This document shows, piece by piece, positions 1 through 10,944 of a stretch of 64,000 nt of DNA. Positions within the stretch are counted from its first letter, which is position 1; every line of letters begins with the position of its first letter. The notes below the pieces were generated by a model. The model did not search any database and was not told the DNA's origin. It saw only the letters and a program-made list of their open reading frames with translations. A program made the translations under genes and the position numbers. The DNA comes from Leptoclinus maculatus (taxonomy: Eukaryota > Chordata > Actinopteri > Perciformes > Stichaeidae). Location: the NCBI GenBank assembly GCA_032191485.1, contig JAVDOI010000007.1:1032001-1096000 (forward strand). Reading direction: 5' to 3'.

Positions 1-213
1 CCTCTTGAGAAGTTTGTAAAATGTTCTATAAACACTTTGACACCATATTTGTCGAAAAGAATGATCAATAAATGACCAACACCAGATCCTGGTCTGATGT
101 TAGTGAGGAGGTCCGTCTCAGTGGGGACAGGGACTCTCAGAACATCAGCTACTGTCTTCACTGTTATCAGACTGTGAACCAACAGACTGTGAGCTGTTGT
201 TGTCTCTTCATAC

Positions 214-390
214 CTGAGGGTGTCCAGTCTCCAGTGTGGATCCTCCAGTCCAGCAGACAGCAGCTTCACTCCTGAGACTCCTGGATGGTTGTAGCTCAGG
301 TCCAGCTCTCTCAGATGATGGGAGGGGTTGGATCTCAGAGCTGAAGCCAGAGAAGAACAGCCTTCCTCTGTGACCAGACAGCCTGACAGG
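214..390 (-). CDS. NLR gene A, terminal LRR exon (177 bp)
   Basis: Leucine-rich repeat exon of the left NLR gene. On the minus strand it reads LSGCLVTEEGCSSLASALRS and continues with LRELDLSYNHPGVSGVKLLS, a ribonuclease-inhibitor-type LRR typical of fish NLRC3/NLRP-like genes. The acceptor is ctccag before position 390 and the donor CAG/GTATGA follows position 214. It is one codon longer than the internal 174-bp LRR exons, like its counterpart at 47,843 to 48,019. Downstream exons (linker and B30.2 in the paralogue) would lie left of the window, so gene A is cut by the window edge. The first 213 bases are intron, also matching copy B. LRRs probably take part in ligand sensing or autoinhibition. 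Confidence 0.85.
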
Positions 391-454
391 CTGGAGACAC
401 ACAATTATATTACATTAACTTTCATCTACTCTTTCAGTCATGTTGCACCTTTAA

Positions 455-1791
455 CCTTCTGGGCCCGAGCAACGACCAATTGGTCGTTCAGTGGGCCGAA
501 CAGAACCGAGCCGGTACCGAAGAAAGCTATTTTCGGTAGCAAATATAATATTTCCACAACCATGTAGCATAACATTTGAACGAAGAATTTCTCATGAACC
601 GAAGCATGTGTAACACTTTACACACTCAAAACACAATAAAACACGATCTACGACAACATTCCTAGCCTCGTGCTAAATATCGTCACTTTTTCGCGTTCAT
701 TCGGCGGAGATACGCACCCGAAATAGCCTCTCAAAAGACGCGAATCAACCGGAGAGCTTAAAGCTAGGTAGTTAGCAGCCGTAGCATTCAAGCACACGTC
801 GAACCTACAACTCCAATTCCCTCTCTGGGAAACGCTTCAAAGTTGACCGGGGGGACAGCAGCCCCCAGCAACGATAACTCAGCCAAATAATTATGGGATG
901 GTACTCACAGTTTTGAAGCAAAATCATCAAACAGTGTCCTTATACTCCTTTTTGACCGCAGAAACGGCTCCTAGTGTCCATTTCCCTTGTAAAAAACGCC
1001 GTAAAACAAAGGAAGGGGGGTCACACACGCAGGGGGAGCAGTCTGCAGCAAGGCAGTCTCTGCTGTTTACGCGCCAGCTCTTCGGTTTAGATCGGATTTT
1101 TTCCTGGTAAATCTGTTAACGCCATTCGATTGGCCACATGCAGCCACGTGCACAGAGCGAAAAAAAACGAAAATCGACCAACCAGGGGCTCTGAAACAGC
1201 CCAATACACACCAGCTATTGCGCAATCCTCCCGTAGCTCGCCGGCCTGGAGAGCTTTGGAGACGGTTCCAGCTCTCCAAAATGATTTCTAACTGCTGTAT
1301 GTGATAGATTGTGCATGTAGAAGGATAAAGGAAGTTAAATATATAGTTATTTAGCTTCTAAAAGTACAATGGAACAGCTGGAGAGGCTGTTTCTGACATG
1401 ACGACCTCTCGTGACCTCTCGTACACGTTTATGTCTCTTGCTCTGGCCTACTTCACTCTATTCACTCAAATTCTTTTGTGGGTGACTACTGCCATCATTT
1501 GCTATGATGCTGGGTGGGTTTTAGGCATTCCTCTGCCTAATTTAATATAGTATTATGAATAATAGTGCTTTCTCAAATACGAATTTGACATAGGGCTGTG
1601 TTCCATCTTCAGCAGCCATTAACCAGTAACTTATAGAACTTATTTACTCAAATCATATGAGCAAACCCTTCTTAGTGTTAATACATCTTTGCAATGGTTC
1701 ACATAGACCTTGTAGTTGGAGTGTTGGGCCCTTTGAGTATGTGTACAATATTTTCGAAAATTAGTCAAAAAATCGTCTAGGGCCCAAAGAG
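455..1791. mobile_element. Non-autonomous TTAA (piggyBac-type) element, 1,337 bp
   Basis: The element lies between two TTAA tetranucleotides (451 to 454 and 1,792 to 1,795). Its ends are inverted: ccttctgggccc at the left, and ctctttgggccc read inwards from the right. The paralogous intron in gene B has a single TTAA at the same place (about 48,074, gcacctttaaaggaacag), which is a clean empty site. No long reading frame resembling a transposase is present, so it is non-autonomous. A related, shorter copy starts at 45,910. Internal bases of about 640 to 1,395 are absent from that copy. TTAA target duplication is the hallmark of piggyBac; Kolobok also uses TTAA, so the superfamily is inferred. 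Confidence 0.8.
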
Positions 1792-1795
1792 TTAA

Positions 1796-2265
1796 AGGAA
1801 CAGTGTGTAGGATTTAGTGACATCTAGTAGTGAGCTGCAGGTTGCAACCAACTAAATCTCCTCAGCTCACTCCTCCCTTTCCAAGTGTGTAGAGAACTAC
1901 GGTGGCCTTCAGGTAGAGATGTTATTACTACGAGGAGCTAGTCTGATCAATATTCTGTTATTTTTCTTAAATATTGTTTATAAAGCAACAAAGTCACAAT
2001 ATAAAGTCATTAATATCTCACTGGAAACAAGTAACATAAATAAATAAATATATAAAATATAATTTCTGAGTGAAGTTTATGAAGAATGAAGAACACAGAC
2101 ATCAGTCAGTATCAGTCATTCTTTCTGTCTTCTGTCCTCCATCCATGTGTCCTCTGTCTTCTATCCCCTGTCCACCTGTCCTCAATCCTTCTGTCCTTTG
2201 TCCTCCTGAATTACATGTTCATGCTTGTTGAACAGATTGATAAAGTATCTGCTTTTTATGAGTGT
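1796..2265. other. Intron sequence of NLR gene A, non-coding
   Basis: Intron between the terminal and the internal LRR exon. It aligns by eye with about 48,077 to 48,560 in copy B. It contains a tgtcctcc-rich simple stretch around 2,130 to 2,210 (shorter phrase repeats are also in B). No coding or RNA feature seen. Confidence 0.7.
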
Positions 2266-2273
2266 AGTTGTCT

Positions 2274-2496
2274 ATCCATCCATCCATTTTCCTCTGCTTA
2301 TCCGGGGTCGGGTCGCGGTGGCAGCAGGCCAAGCAGGCTGACCCAGACCTCCCTCTCCCCCGCAACATTTTCCAGCTCATACTGGGGGATCCCGAGGCGT
2401 TCCCAGGCCAGCTGGGAGATATAATCCCTCCAGCGTGTTCTGAGTCTTCCCCGGGGTCTGCTCCCAGTTGGACGTGCCTGGAAAACCTCCAGTGGG
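2274..2496 (-). mobile_element. Rex3-like (RTE clade) LINE 3' fragment
   Basis: A 223-bp insertion flanked by the 8-bp target duplication AGTTGTCT (2,266 to 2,273 and 2,497 to 2,504). Copy B has one uninterrupted AGTTGTCT in the same intron. The minus strand encodes a C-terminal stretch ending in DPTPDKQRKMDGW followed by GGATGGATGGA simple repeats, characteristic of the 3' end of fish Rex3 elements. Severely 5'-truncated, as usual for this family. Confidence 0.85.
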
Positions 2497-2586
2497 AGTT
2501 GTCTACAATTCGAGTATATATTAAGACGACATATATATTAAGCAACATTTAAATGGTTATCAGTTAAACAGAAGACGAATCCTGAC

Positions 2587-2760
2587 CTGAGAATCTCTAG
2601 TTGACAGAATTGGCTCTCCAGTCCAGCAGACAGCCGCTTGACTCCTGAATCCTGCAGGTCGTTGTTACTCAGGTCCAGCTCTCTCAGAATAGAGGACTGG
2701 GACCTGAGGACTGATGACAGAGCTTCACAGCTTCTCTCTGACAGATTACAGCCACTCAGC
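2587..2760 (-). CDS. NLR gene A, internal LRR exon (174 bp)
   Basis: A single 58-codon LRR exon. The minus strand reads LSGCNLSERSCEALSSVLRS and continues with a LRELDLSNNDLQDSGVKRLS-like repeat. Acceptor ccttcag precedes 2,760 and donor CTCAG/GTCAGG follows 2,587. Length 174 bp and phase make it skippable or duplicable without frame change; the paralogue carries three such exons in tandem (48,650, 49,000 and 49,350). It joins the NACHT exon upstream (3,169) to the terminal LRR exon downstream (390). Confidence 0.85.
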
Positions 2761-3168
2761 CTGAAGGAGAGTTAGTGATGAAGACAAACACAATACTGTT
2801 TTTTTTTCATCTACAATGTAAAATACAACATTTCTGAGTTCATAAATTGAACAATCGAGGATGAGAGTCTCAGGTGGCGAGAGGATTTTTGCTTTTTATT
2901 GTGTCTATTACTGGAATCTAACTGCAATTAATGGATCCTAATTGCAATTAACTTTTAGTCTTAAATGAACAACAAAGTGACGTTTTATTTATTTCAAAGC
3001 TGCATTAATCTGTGGAGTTGCAATGAAACTGAAGAAACAATTTGCATGATTTTCAATTGATCAACTAATCAATTTGTTTACTAAATCTGGCAACAGAAGA
3101 CTTTCATTAGTTAAGAACTACTCTGCTCATGTGATAAAGCTATTAAAGGCAGTTATCTGGGTACTTAC
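2761..3168. other. Intron of NLR gene A
   Basis: Intron between the LRR and NACHT exons, AT-rich, aligning with 49,524 to 49,940 of copy B. No other feature seen. Confidence 0.7.
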
Positions 3169-4999
3169 AGAGCTTTGTTGGAGGCTTTGACCACTGGCAG
3201 CAGCCTCAGAAGAGCCTCCTCTGAAGCAGAGTATTTCTTCAGGTCAAACACATCCAGATCTTTTCCTGATGACAGTAAGATGAAGACCAGAGCTGACCAC
3301 TGAGCAGGAGACAGGAAATCTGTGGAGAGACGTCCTGAACTCAGGGACCGTTGGATCTCCTCCACTAGAGAACCATTATTCAGTTCATTCAGACAGTGGA
3401 ACAGATTGATGCTTTTCTCTGGGGACAGATTCTCGTTGAGCTTCTTCTTGATGTACTGGACTGTTTCCTGATTGGTCTGTGAGCTACTTTTCTTTTTCAG
3501 TAGGTCTTCTAGATGAGTCTGATTGGTCTCCAGTGAAAGACCCAGGAGGAATCGGAGGAACAGGTCCAGGTGTCCGTTTGGACTATGCAATGCCTTGTCA
3601 ATAGCAAACCTGTGGACCTCTGTTGTAGATGTTTTCCTGAAAAGCATTCGCACCTTATCGCCAAAAGTTTGCCCTGGCTCCAACATCACATTCTTGCTTC
3701 TGTTAATGACTTCCATTGTTACGTAGAACGCTGCCAGAAACTCCTGAACAGTCAGATGGACAAAGCTAAACATCTTGTCTTTATTCTTCCTCCCACGTTC
3801 CTCTTTGAAGATCTCTGTGAACACTCCTGAGGACTTTGAGGCTTCACTGACATCAATGCCACTCTCTTTGAGATCTTTCTCATAGAAGACCAGATTGCCC
3901 TTTTCCAGCTGGTGAAAAGACAGTTTTGCTAATGACGGAATGTACTGATGGAACTCTTTTTGGTCATACTTTTTTGTCTGACAAGTGTGAAACACCAAGA
4001 ACTCTACATACATCTCAGTCAGGGTCTTGGGCAGCTCTCCTCCCTCCATCACATCCTCCAGAACTGTAGCAGTGATCCAGCAGAAGACTGGGATGTGGCA
4101 CATGATGTGGAGGCTTCGTGAGGTCTTGATGTGGGAGATGATCCTGCTGGCCTGCTTCTCATCTCTGAACCTCTTCCTGAAGTACTCCTCCTTCTGTGGG
4201 TCAGTGAACCCTCTGACCTCTGTCACCATGCTAACAAAATCAGAATGGATCTGATTGGCTGCTGCAGGTCGTGTGGTTATCCAGAGGCGAGCAGAGGGAA
4301 GCAGTTTCCCCCTGATGAGGTTCGTCAGCAGCACATCCACTGAGGTGGACTCTGTCACATCAGTCAGGATCTTATTGTTGTCGAAGTCCAGATGAAGGCG
4401 GCTCTCATCCAGTCCATCCAAAACAAACAGAAGTTTGAAATTACTCTTGTTGTAGTTGGTGTTTCCTGATGACTGCAGAGATGTGAAGATGTGATTAAGA
4501 GCTTCTCTCTTGATGTCTTTGGTCTCCTCGATACATTCATGAATGAGCTCTGACAAACAAAACTTTTCTTCCTTCAAATTCAGCTGGCGGAAGGTGAAGG
4601 GGAAAATGAGATGCACATCTTGATTGTTTTTTTTTTCAGCCCAGTCCAACACAAACTTGCACACAAGAAATGTTTTTCCAATTCCTGCCATTCCATTGGT
4701 CAGTACTGTTCTTATGAGTCTGTCTCCTCCAGACGGGGGTTTGAATATGTCGCTGGGTTGAATTGGTTTCTCTTCATCTGCTGACTTAGCCCTCTTCGCC
4801 TCAATCTGCATGACCTCATGCTGAGTGTTGATGTGTATGCCAGCCCCTGCTGTGATGTACAGCTCTGTGTAGATCTCATCCAGAGGTTTCTCATCCTTCT
4901 TCTCCGACCACCCCGGTTGTACACACTTGAACGTATCTTGAAAGTATGACTGAAGCGTTTGTTGGTGAGATGAGATGTGTACTCCCAGAACCATCTCGT
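3169..4999 (-). CDS. NLR gene A, FISNA-NACHT exon
   Basis: Large central exon of a fish NLR receptor, 1,831 bp. It begins with a FISNA segment (DEMVLGVHISSH) and continues into a NACHT ATPase: Walker A NGMAGIGKTFL near residue 108 of the open frame, Walker B LLFVLDGLDESR near 196, the LWITTRPAA sensor segment, and the helical domain motif FSFVHLTVQEFLAAFYV. Acceptor caatacag precedes 4,999 and donor CTCT/GTAAGT follows 3,169. The NACHT binds and hydrolyses ATP to switch the cytosolic receptor into an oligomer. No internal stop. It is near-identical to the exon at 49,941 to 51,747 but 24 bp longer (residues FGDKVRMLFRK in place of CGN). The open frame runs a few codons upstream into intron; the internal ATG there is not taken as a start. 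Confidence 0.92.
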
Positions 5000-5129
5000 C
5001 TGTATTGAACACGAACATGAAATATAACTATTATTAGATTGTTTGTCTACAGTTGGAGGAGCAGAAGACAAAAGGTCTTTTGCTAAAGGACTGTCTTCCT
5101 CAGATTAACAAAAAACGTGTCCTTGCCTT

Positions 5130-5450
5130 TTGTCTGGTCTGATTAGAAGAGAAGACATTCATCCCACTTTGAATGGAGCAGATCGAGAAATCTTACCGAG
5201 TTTATTGATGGACTTAATCCCTGAAAACCCAGAGTTGAGACCAGGAAGCAGAGTTGCAGTCTTAAATGCTTCTCTACGCTTCCATTAGAGCAGTTACCCA
5301 TCCAAAACCTCATAGAGACTGTGTCTGCCACTTAAACAATAAAATATAAGTAGAAGAGAAGCTTTACAAATGTGGACTCTTAGATATCAGATGTTGATTC
5401 ATTTTGTCTTACTGAAACCTGGCTGCGTCAAGAAGAATATGTCAGTCAAA
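5130..5450 (+). repeat. Old L2-type LINE endonuclease fragment
   Basis: The plus strand shows short LINE endonuclease-like phrases, notably SFCLTETWL near 5,395 to 5,425 and an IHPTLNGADRE-like stretch near 5,155. The same fragment is at about 51,880 to 52,190 in copy B, so it predates the duplication. Degenerate, intronic. Confidence 0.5.
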
Positions 5451-5627
5451 CTCCACAAAATGAAACTTGTACACTTTAAATAGCTTGTTGGTCATTTTCT
5501 TTTAGGGAACTGAATTGAATGCTTCTTTGGAGTCATAATGTCTCTCACAGAGGGTATTTATGAAAACATTTACCACACCTTTTTCTCTCAGGGCTTCCAT
5601 ACAAACCAGAGAATACAGCAGCTTTAC

Positions 5628-5687
5628 CTTCGCTCTGACAGGAGGATGTTCCTCTGTTCTCTAAAGTCTCTCCAACATCAGCATCAT
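5628..5687 (-). CDS. NLR gene A, small 60-bp exon (predicted)
   Basis: Predicted 20-codon exon between the PYD and NACHT exons. It has a strong acceptor (ctctctcacacag) before 5,687 and a donor GCGAAG/GTAAAG after 5,628. Its 60 bp keep phase 1 on both sides, matching the phase of the PYD exon end and of the NACHT exon start. It would encode an acidic, Ser/Thr/Glu-rich linker beginning DDADVGET. The same exon with the same borders is at 52,595 to 52,654. Support is splice-site and phase agreement plus conservation between paralogues, not a recognised domain. Confidence 0.5.
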
Positions 5688-5867
5688 CTGTGTGAGAGAG
5701 GTTACAGTATGTGTTATTTTATTAATTTGACTTATTACCTATTTCTTATCTTCAAGTTAACCCGTGATTGGTAATTCGTTTTTATTCATTTTTCAGGTTT
5801 AAAACATGTTTCAGTGTTATGTACTGTAGGTTACATCATTGTGTCTGGGATAGACGATTAGTTGGAG

Positions 5868-8800
5868 TTGCTCATGGCGAGCAGTCGGCAGTGCCGAAAG
5901 CTGAGTTCATCTCAGGCTATGCTTCCTTGCTCTCTCTCAACTTTCTTGCTCTAACTGAGACCTGGATCACACCAGAAAACACCACCACACCCGCAGCTCT
6001 GTCAGATGTGTACTCTTTCTCTCACACTCCCAGAGCTGCGAGGCGAGGTGGTGGTACTGGCCTGCTAATTTCCCCAAAATGGAAATACTCTCTTGTCTCT
6101 GTTCCACAGTTCTACCTGTTCTCTTTCGAATTTCATGCTGTGACTGTCACTTATCCAGTCAAGCTCACCATTGCTGTTGTGTATCGCCCACCAGGCGCTC
6201 TTGGTGAGTTCCTGGAGGAGCTTGACACATTAGTGTCGCACTTCCATGACGATGGCTCCGCACTCATCCTGCTCGGCGACTTCAACATCCAGACTGATAA
6301 GTTACAACCTCTTCTCTCCTTCCTCTCCTCCTTCGACCTTTACCGCTCCTCTTCTCCTCCTACCCACAAGGCCGGCAACCAGCTGGATCTTATCTTCACT
6401 AGACACTGTTCTACTGCTAACCTCTCCGTCACTCCCCTCCAGCTCTCTGACCACTATTTCATGTCCTACTCCCTCTCCCTCTCCCCCCTTACGTCCGCCA
6501 CCTACCCACATGGTTTCTACCCGTAGTCATCTTCGATCCCTCTCCCCAGCTGATCTTTCCTCTTCTGTTACCTCTGCTCTCCCTGACCCTGAATCCTTCT
6601 CTCTCCTATCCCCTGATACTGATACTGATCTTCTCCTCAGCACCCTTTCCTCTTCTTTTGACAACCTCTGTCCCTTCACCTCCAGGCCTGCACGGCCAAC
6701 CCCACCTGCCCCATGGCTGTCGGACTGATAGACGGGGCCTAAGAGAGGCTGAGCGTAAATGGAGAAAAGGCAAACTCCCGGAGGACCTTCTTAACTTCCA
6801 ATCTCTTCTTTCCACTTTTTCCTCCTCTCTATCTACTGCTAAAGCTGCTTTGTTCCGCTCTAAAATCCTAACCTCTGCTTCCAATCCTAAAAAACTCTTC
6901 GAAACTTTCTCTTCACTCCTCCAACCCCCACCCCCTCCTCCTACTTCCTCCCTTCTCCCTGACGATTTCGCCAACTTCTTTGACAAGAAGGTAAACAATA
7001 TCAGATCCTCCTCTCAGCCCCCCTGTCCCTGTCCACCCTCTCCCTCTCTGTCCAGCCCTTCCCCCACAGCTCTCCCTCCCCTCTCCATGCCCCATCTTAC
7101 CCTACCTTGCTCCCCTCTCCCCTAACGAGGTCCTCAACCTTGTTACATCTAACCGCCCCACCACGTGCTCTCTTGATCCGATCCCCTCCCCTCTTCTTCA
7201 GTCTATTGCGACTGAACTCCTTCCTTTCCTCACCCACCTTATCAACTAATCTCTTGTTTGAGGATGCTTTCCCATGGCTTTCAAGACTGCCAGAGTCACT
7301 CCCCTTCTGAAGAAACCATCACTTGACCCCTCTGATGTCAAGAACTTCAGACCGGTTTCTCTTCTACCCTTTCTATCCAAAACACTTGAACGTGCTGTCT
7401 TTAACCAACTGTCTTCCTATCTCCATCAGAACAGCCTCTTGGACCCTAACCAGTCCGGGTTCAACGTGGGTCACTCGACTGAGACAGCCCTCCTTGCGAT
7501 GACGGAGTCGCTTCACGCCGCGAGAGCTAACTCTCTCTCCTCTGTCCTGATTCTCCTGGATCTGTCTGCGGCATTTGACACTGTGAACCACCAGATCCTC
7601 CTCTCCACCCTTGAGGGGATGGGCATCTCAGGCTCTGCACTCTCCCTGTTTGCATCCTACCTGACAGGTCGATCGTACCAGGTGACATGGAGGGGGGCCG
7701 TGTCGGAACCACGCATGCTGACTACAGGGGTTCCACAAGGTTCAGTCCTGGGCCCCCTTCTCTTCTCACTCTACACAACATCTCTGGGTTCTGTTATTCA
7801 CTCGCATGACTTCTCCTACCATTGTTATGCCGATGACACCCAGCTGGTCTTGTCATTTACCCCCGGTGACACTCAAGTGGAGGCATGCATCGCTGCGTGC
7901 TTGGCTGACATCTCGAAGTGGATGACGACACACCACCTGAAGCTGAACCTGGGCAAAACCGAGCTACTGTTCCTCCCAGGGAAGGGTTGCCCACACCGAG
8001 ACCTGTCCATCACCATTGACGATACCGTGGTGACGCCAACTCGGACTGCGAGGAACCTGGGTGTGACCCTGGATGACCAACTGTCATTCTCAGCAAACAT
8101 TTCATCGGTTACACGCTCCTGCAGATTCCTGCTCTACAACATCAGGAGGATTCGCCCCTTCCTCACTGAGGAGACGGTGCAGGTGCTAATCCAGGCTCTT
8201 TTCATCTCCCGCCTGGACTACTGCAACTCTCTACTTGCCGGAGCCCCGGCATCGGCCATCAGACCTCTGGAGCTTGTCCAGAAAGCTGCAGCTCGCCTGG
8301 TGTTCAATCGCCCCAAGTTCTCCCACACAACTTCCCTTCTCTGTTCTCTACACTGGCTATCTGTAAGAGCTTGCATCCAGTTTAAGACTCTGGTGCTAGC
8401 CTACAGGGCAGTGAAAGGAACAGCTCCTTCCTATCTCCAGGCCATGGTCAAGCCCTACACCCCCACCCGACCACTTTGCTCTGCTGCCTCGGGGCGATTG
8501 GTTGCCCCATCACTCAGAGGTCCCTGTGGCCGATCAACCCGGTCACGGCTGTTTTCTGTCCTGGCCCCACAATGGTGGAATGAACTCCCCACTGACGTCA
8601 GGACAGCGGAGTTGCTGCCCATTTTTCGGCGCAGGCTGAAAACTCACCTCTTCAAGAAGTACTACCCTGAGACTTCCACTTAGCACTTATTGTATTCGTA
8701 TTAGTTTGTTGCACTTATTGTATTTGTTTGTTTCTGCACTGGACATTTGCTCTGGTTTATGCTCTTAGATGCTTGTTTAAAAAAGGAGATGCACTTATGA

Positions 8801-8895
8801 CTTCTCGTGACTAGTACTCTTGAAAACCTATGTTGAATACACTTATTGTAAGTCGCTTTGGATAAAAGCGTCTGCTAAATGACTGTAATGTAATG
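5868..8895 (+). mobile_element. L2-type LINE, 5'-truncated and frameshifted
   Basis: A 3.03-kb non-LTR retrotransposon. Copy B reads through without it (ttagttggagtgtaatcgc at 52,825), which fixes the borders to within a few bases; any target duplication is short (GAG). The plus strand holds an apurinic-endonuclease-like region (about 5,876 to 6,526, with LTETWITPE and LGDFNIQTD), a degenerate linker broken over several frames (6,520 to 7,270), and a reverse transcriptase region (7,274 to 8,683). The 3' end has gtcgctttggataaaagcg and TGTAATG repeats, typical of fish L2 tails. At least two frameshifts make it inactive. Confidence 0.9.
7274..8683 (+). pseudogene. L2 reverse transcriptase frame (part of the LINE above)
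   Basis: 469-codon open frame with reverse transcriptase motifs in order: FRPVSLLPFLSKTLE (finger), DPNQSGFNVGHSTETAL, LILLDLSAAFDTVNH (motif A, catalytic Asp), TGVPQGSVLGPLLFS (motif B) and CYADDTQL (motif C, YADD). A C-terminal region with SRLDYCNSLLAG and LHWLSV follows, then a stop at 8,683. The frame itself is open, but the upstream endonuclease part is in another frame with intervening breaks, so the element-level protein is not producible. Marked pseudogene for that reason. Confidence 0.85.
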
Positions 8896-9186
8896 AGTGT
8901 AATCGCTGTGGGACATTGTCAACACAGCTGTAGCTCCACAAACTATTCTTCATTTCTAGGTACAATTATTCTTTCATTCAAATATTACACATGGTTTTAA
9001 AATGGGGTGTAAATGTTATAAATAAAAGATGACTAAATCAGGTAGCGCAAGCACAATCTGTCCAATAATAATGATATATCACCTGAGCCTTTTCTCATAA
9101 TTAAGAACTGTTCCATTACAAGTATTGTGTTGCTCATTTGAACTCACTATTTGCATGAAAATACAAATGACTGAAATGTGACTGAC

Positions 9187-9460
9187 CTTCTGGTCCTGAG
9201 CTGGTGTTTGGCAGACTCTGCAGCAGATCATTCCTGGGTATCTCCTGTAAAACCTTCCTGGTGACCTCTAGAGCTCCATGAAGTTCAAAGGTCTTCACCA
9301 TCAGATCCACAGTGTCCTGCCTATTTGCCTTCTCCAGCTTTGACACTTTGATATCTTGGTAGGGTTCCATGAAGTCAGGCTGCTGCAGATACCAGGTGAA
9401 TTTCTCAAATTCATCTTTTTTTAAATCCTCCAGAGTCTTCAAAATGACCACTGACGTCAT
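9187..9460 (-). CDS. NLR gene A, first coding exon: pyrin domain (PYD)
   Basis: Starts with ATG at 9,460 in good context (gccacgATGA). It encodes about 91 residues of a death-fold pyrin domain: MTSVVILKTLEDLKKDEFEK, then WYLQQPDF, a KLEKANRQDTVDLMV helix and VTRKVLQEI. Donor AG/GTCAGT follows 9,187, leaving phase 1. PYDs recruit ASC-type adaptors through PYD-PYD contacts, so this would be the signalling end of gene A. The exon is separated from the rest of the gene by the L2 insertion at 5,868 to 8,895. It is clearly different from the pyrin domain of gene B although the NACHT exons are almost the same. Confidence 0.88.
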
Positions 9461-9700
9461 CGTGGCTCCCCGCTAGAATCTGTCTGTTTCGTCACCTGAA
9501 GGAAAAACTGTGTTCAAATTACGTGTTGGGACCACAGAAACAATGGAAAGTCAAGTAGGAGTCTTTGTTTTTGTGGATACACAAAATGAAACACATCCAT
9601 GTGATCGCTCACAGCTAGTGATGTACTTTATACAGTGATGGGAGGAGAATGGGTCAAACAAACACAGGACTTTCAAACAGGGGACTGGTGTTAAAGACCG
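9461..9700. other. Upstream region of NLR gene A
   Basis: Upstream of the PYD start. A cttcag acceptor-like site lies about 37 bases upstream of the ATG on the minus strand, so a non-coding first exon further right is possible. No TATA box was identified. Confidence 0.3.
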
Positions 9701-9709
9701 GTGTTCTTG

Positions 9710-10016
9710 AGTAAATGGTAAATGGACTGTACTTGTATAGCGCTTTTCTTGTCTTCAAATCACTCAAAGGGCTTTAACACTACATGTCATCATTCACCCA
9801 TTCACACCCATTCATAAACTGATGACAGGGGCAACCATGCAAGGTCCCATCAGGACTATCTAACATTCATACACCGTAGGCACAGCTACGGAAGCTATTT
9901 GAGGTGAAGAGTCTTGCCCAAGGACACATCGACATGGACTAGTGGAGCTGGGGATTGAACCGCTGATCCTCTGATCAAAGGTCGACCCTGCTCTACCAGT
10001 GAGCCACAGTCGCCCC
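9710..10016. repeat. Interspersed fish repeat with TAAATGG end
   Basis: Begins gtaaatggtaaatggactg and contains tatagcgcttttcttgtc, tcattcacccattcacaccc, and ends with gattgaaccgctgatcc...gagccacagtcgcccc. This composite recurs in many teleost genomes as a short interspersed or LINE-tail repeat. The family (RTE tail or SINE) is not settled from sequence alone. Confidence 0.6.
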
Positions 10017-10940
10017 TTATTAGTGACCTGTTAACTTATTTAACTTCAGGTACTTCTTTTTAAACCCAACCATGATGTTTTTCCTAAAACTGTCAAAGTG
10101 GTTTTGTTGCACAACTCTAACGTTAAGTGCCAACACTTATCTGCTGTAGCCACCTAGGGGCCTAGGTTATAAAGAAGTAGGTGGGCTGTGGAGACTAAAG
10201 TGTTTCTACTCGCTCTTGGCACCAGAGCGTGAGTCCACAGATGGTGCGTGAGCTCCAAGAACACATGAAGACATTTATGCTCAACGTGATGTTTGATGCA
10301 TTATTGTCTGAACCACCAGAGGACAAACAAACAAAATGAGTTGTGAAGAATCAAAAAGACAGAGTGAAACCAACAAAACTCCATAAACCAACCTCCATAA
10401 TGAAGGAGGGATTGTAATGAACTCTAAACTCATATCTCATATTCATGAACTACTTTATTACCTTCATACAAACCCTGTAAAGTAAATGTAGGTCGTTTGT
10501 TTGTGCAGGTAGCTCTGACAATCACTGCTGAGTGACTCAAAGCTGGAAGAGTCGAGGAGAAATAGGAGAATGTATAGTTCCATGTGGAAAAAAAAGATAT
10601 TTTTATAAAGAAATAAGTTTAAGCCAAAAGGTGAGCCAATGTAGAATAATCTATCATACAAATTAGTCTGGGTGCAGTTTGATTTTATTACACAAACTTC
10701 ACGTTGCAAGAAATTACTTTACATTACGGCCTGTTCCAAATCGAACAAAAACAATTAAATTTACTATTAATGAAAACTCCACGTACAAGCGCGATTTGGA
10801 AACCTTTTTATTCAATTTCTGCTCTCCAAACATCTTAGTTTGCACATATTTAGATCAGAGAAGTCATTTTCTCATGTTGTGCCCACGAACCCTTTCAATA
10901 AGTTCAGTGTTAGAGATAGAGAATCCTGCTTACGTACATG
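10017..10940. other. No recognised feature
   Basis: AT-rich sequence. Open frames here are short and show no motif. No RNA gene or repeat recognised. Confidence 0.5.
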
Positions 10941-10944
10941 GTTG

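Noticed and set aside
3523..4343. Several plus-strand open frames over the NACHT exon (and the same over 50,342 to 51,091)
   Set aside because: Shadow frames of the minus-strand NACHT coding sequence.
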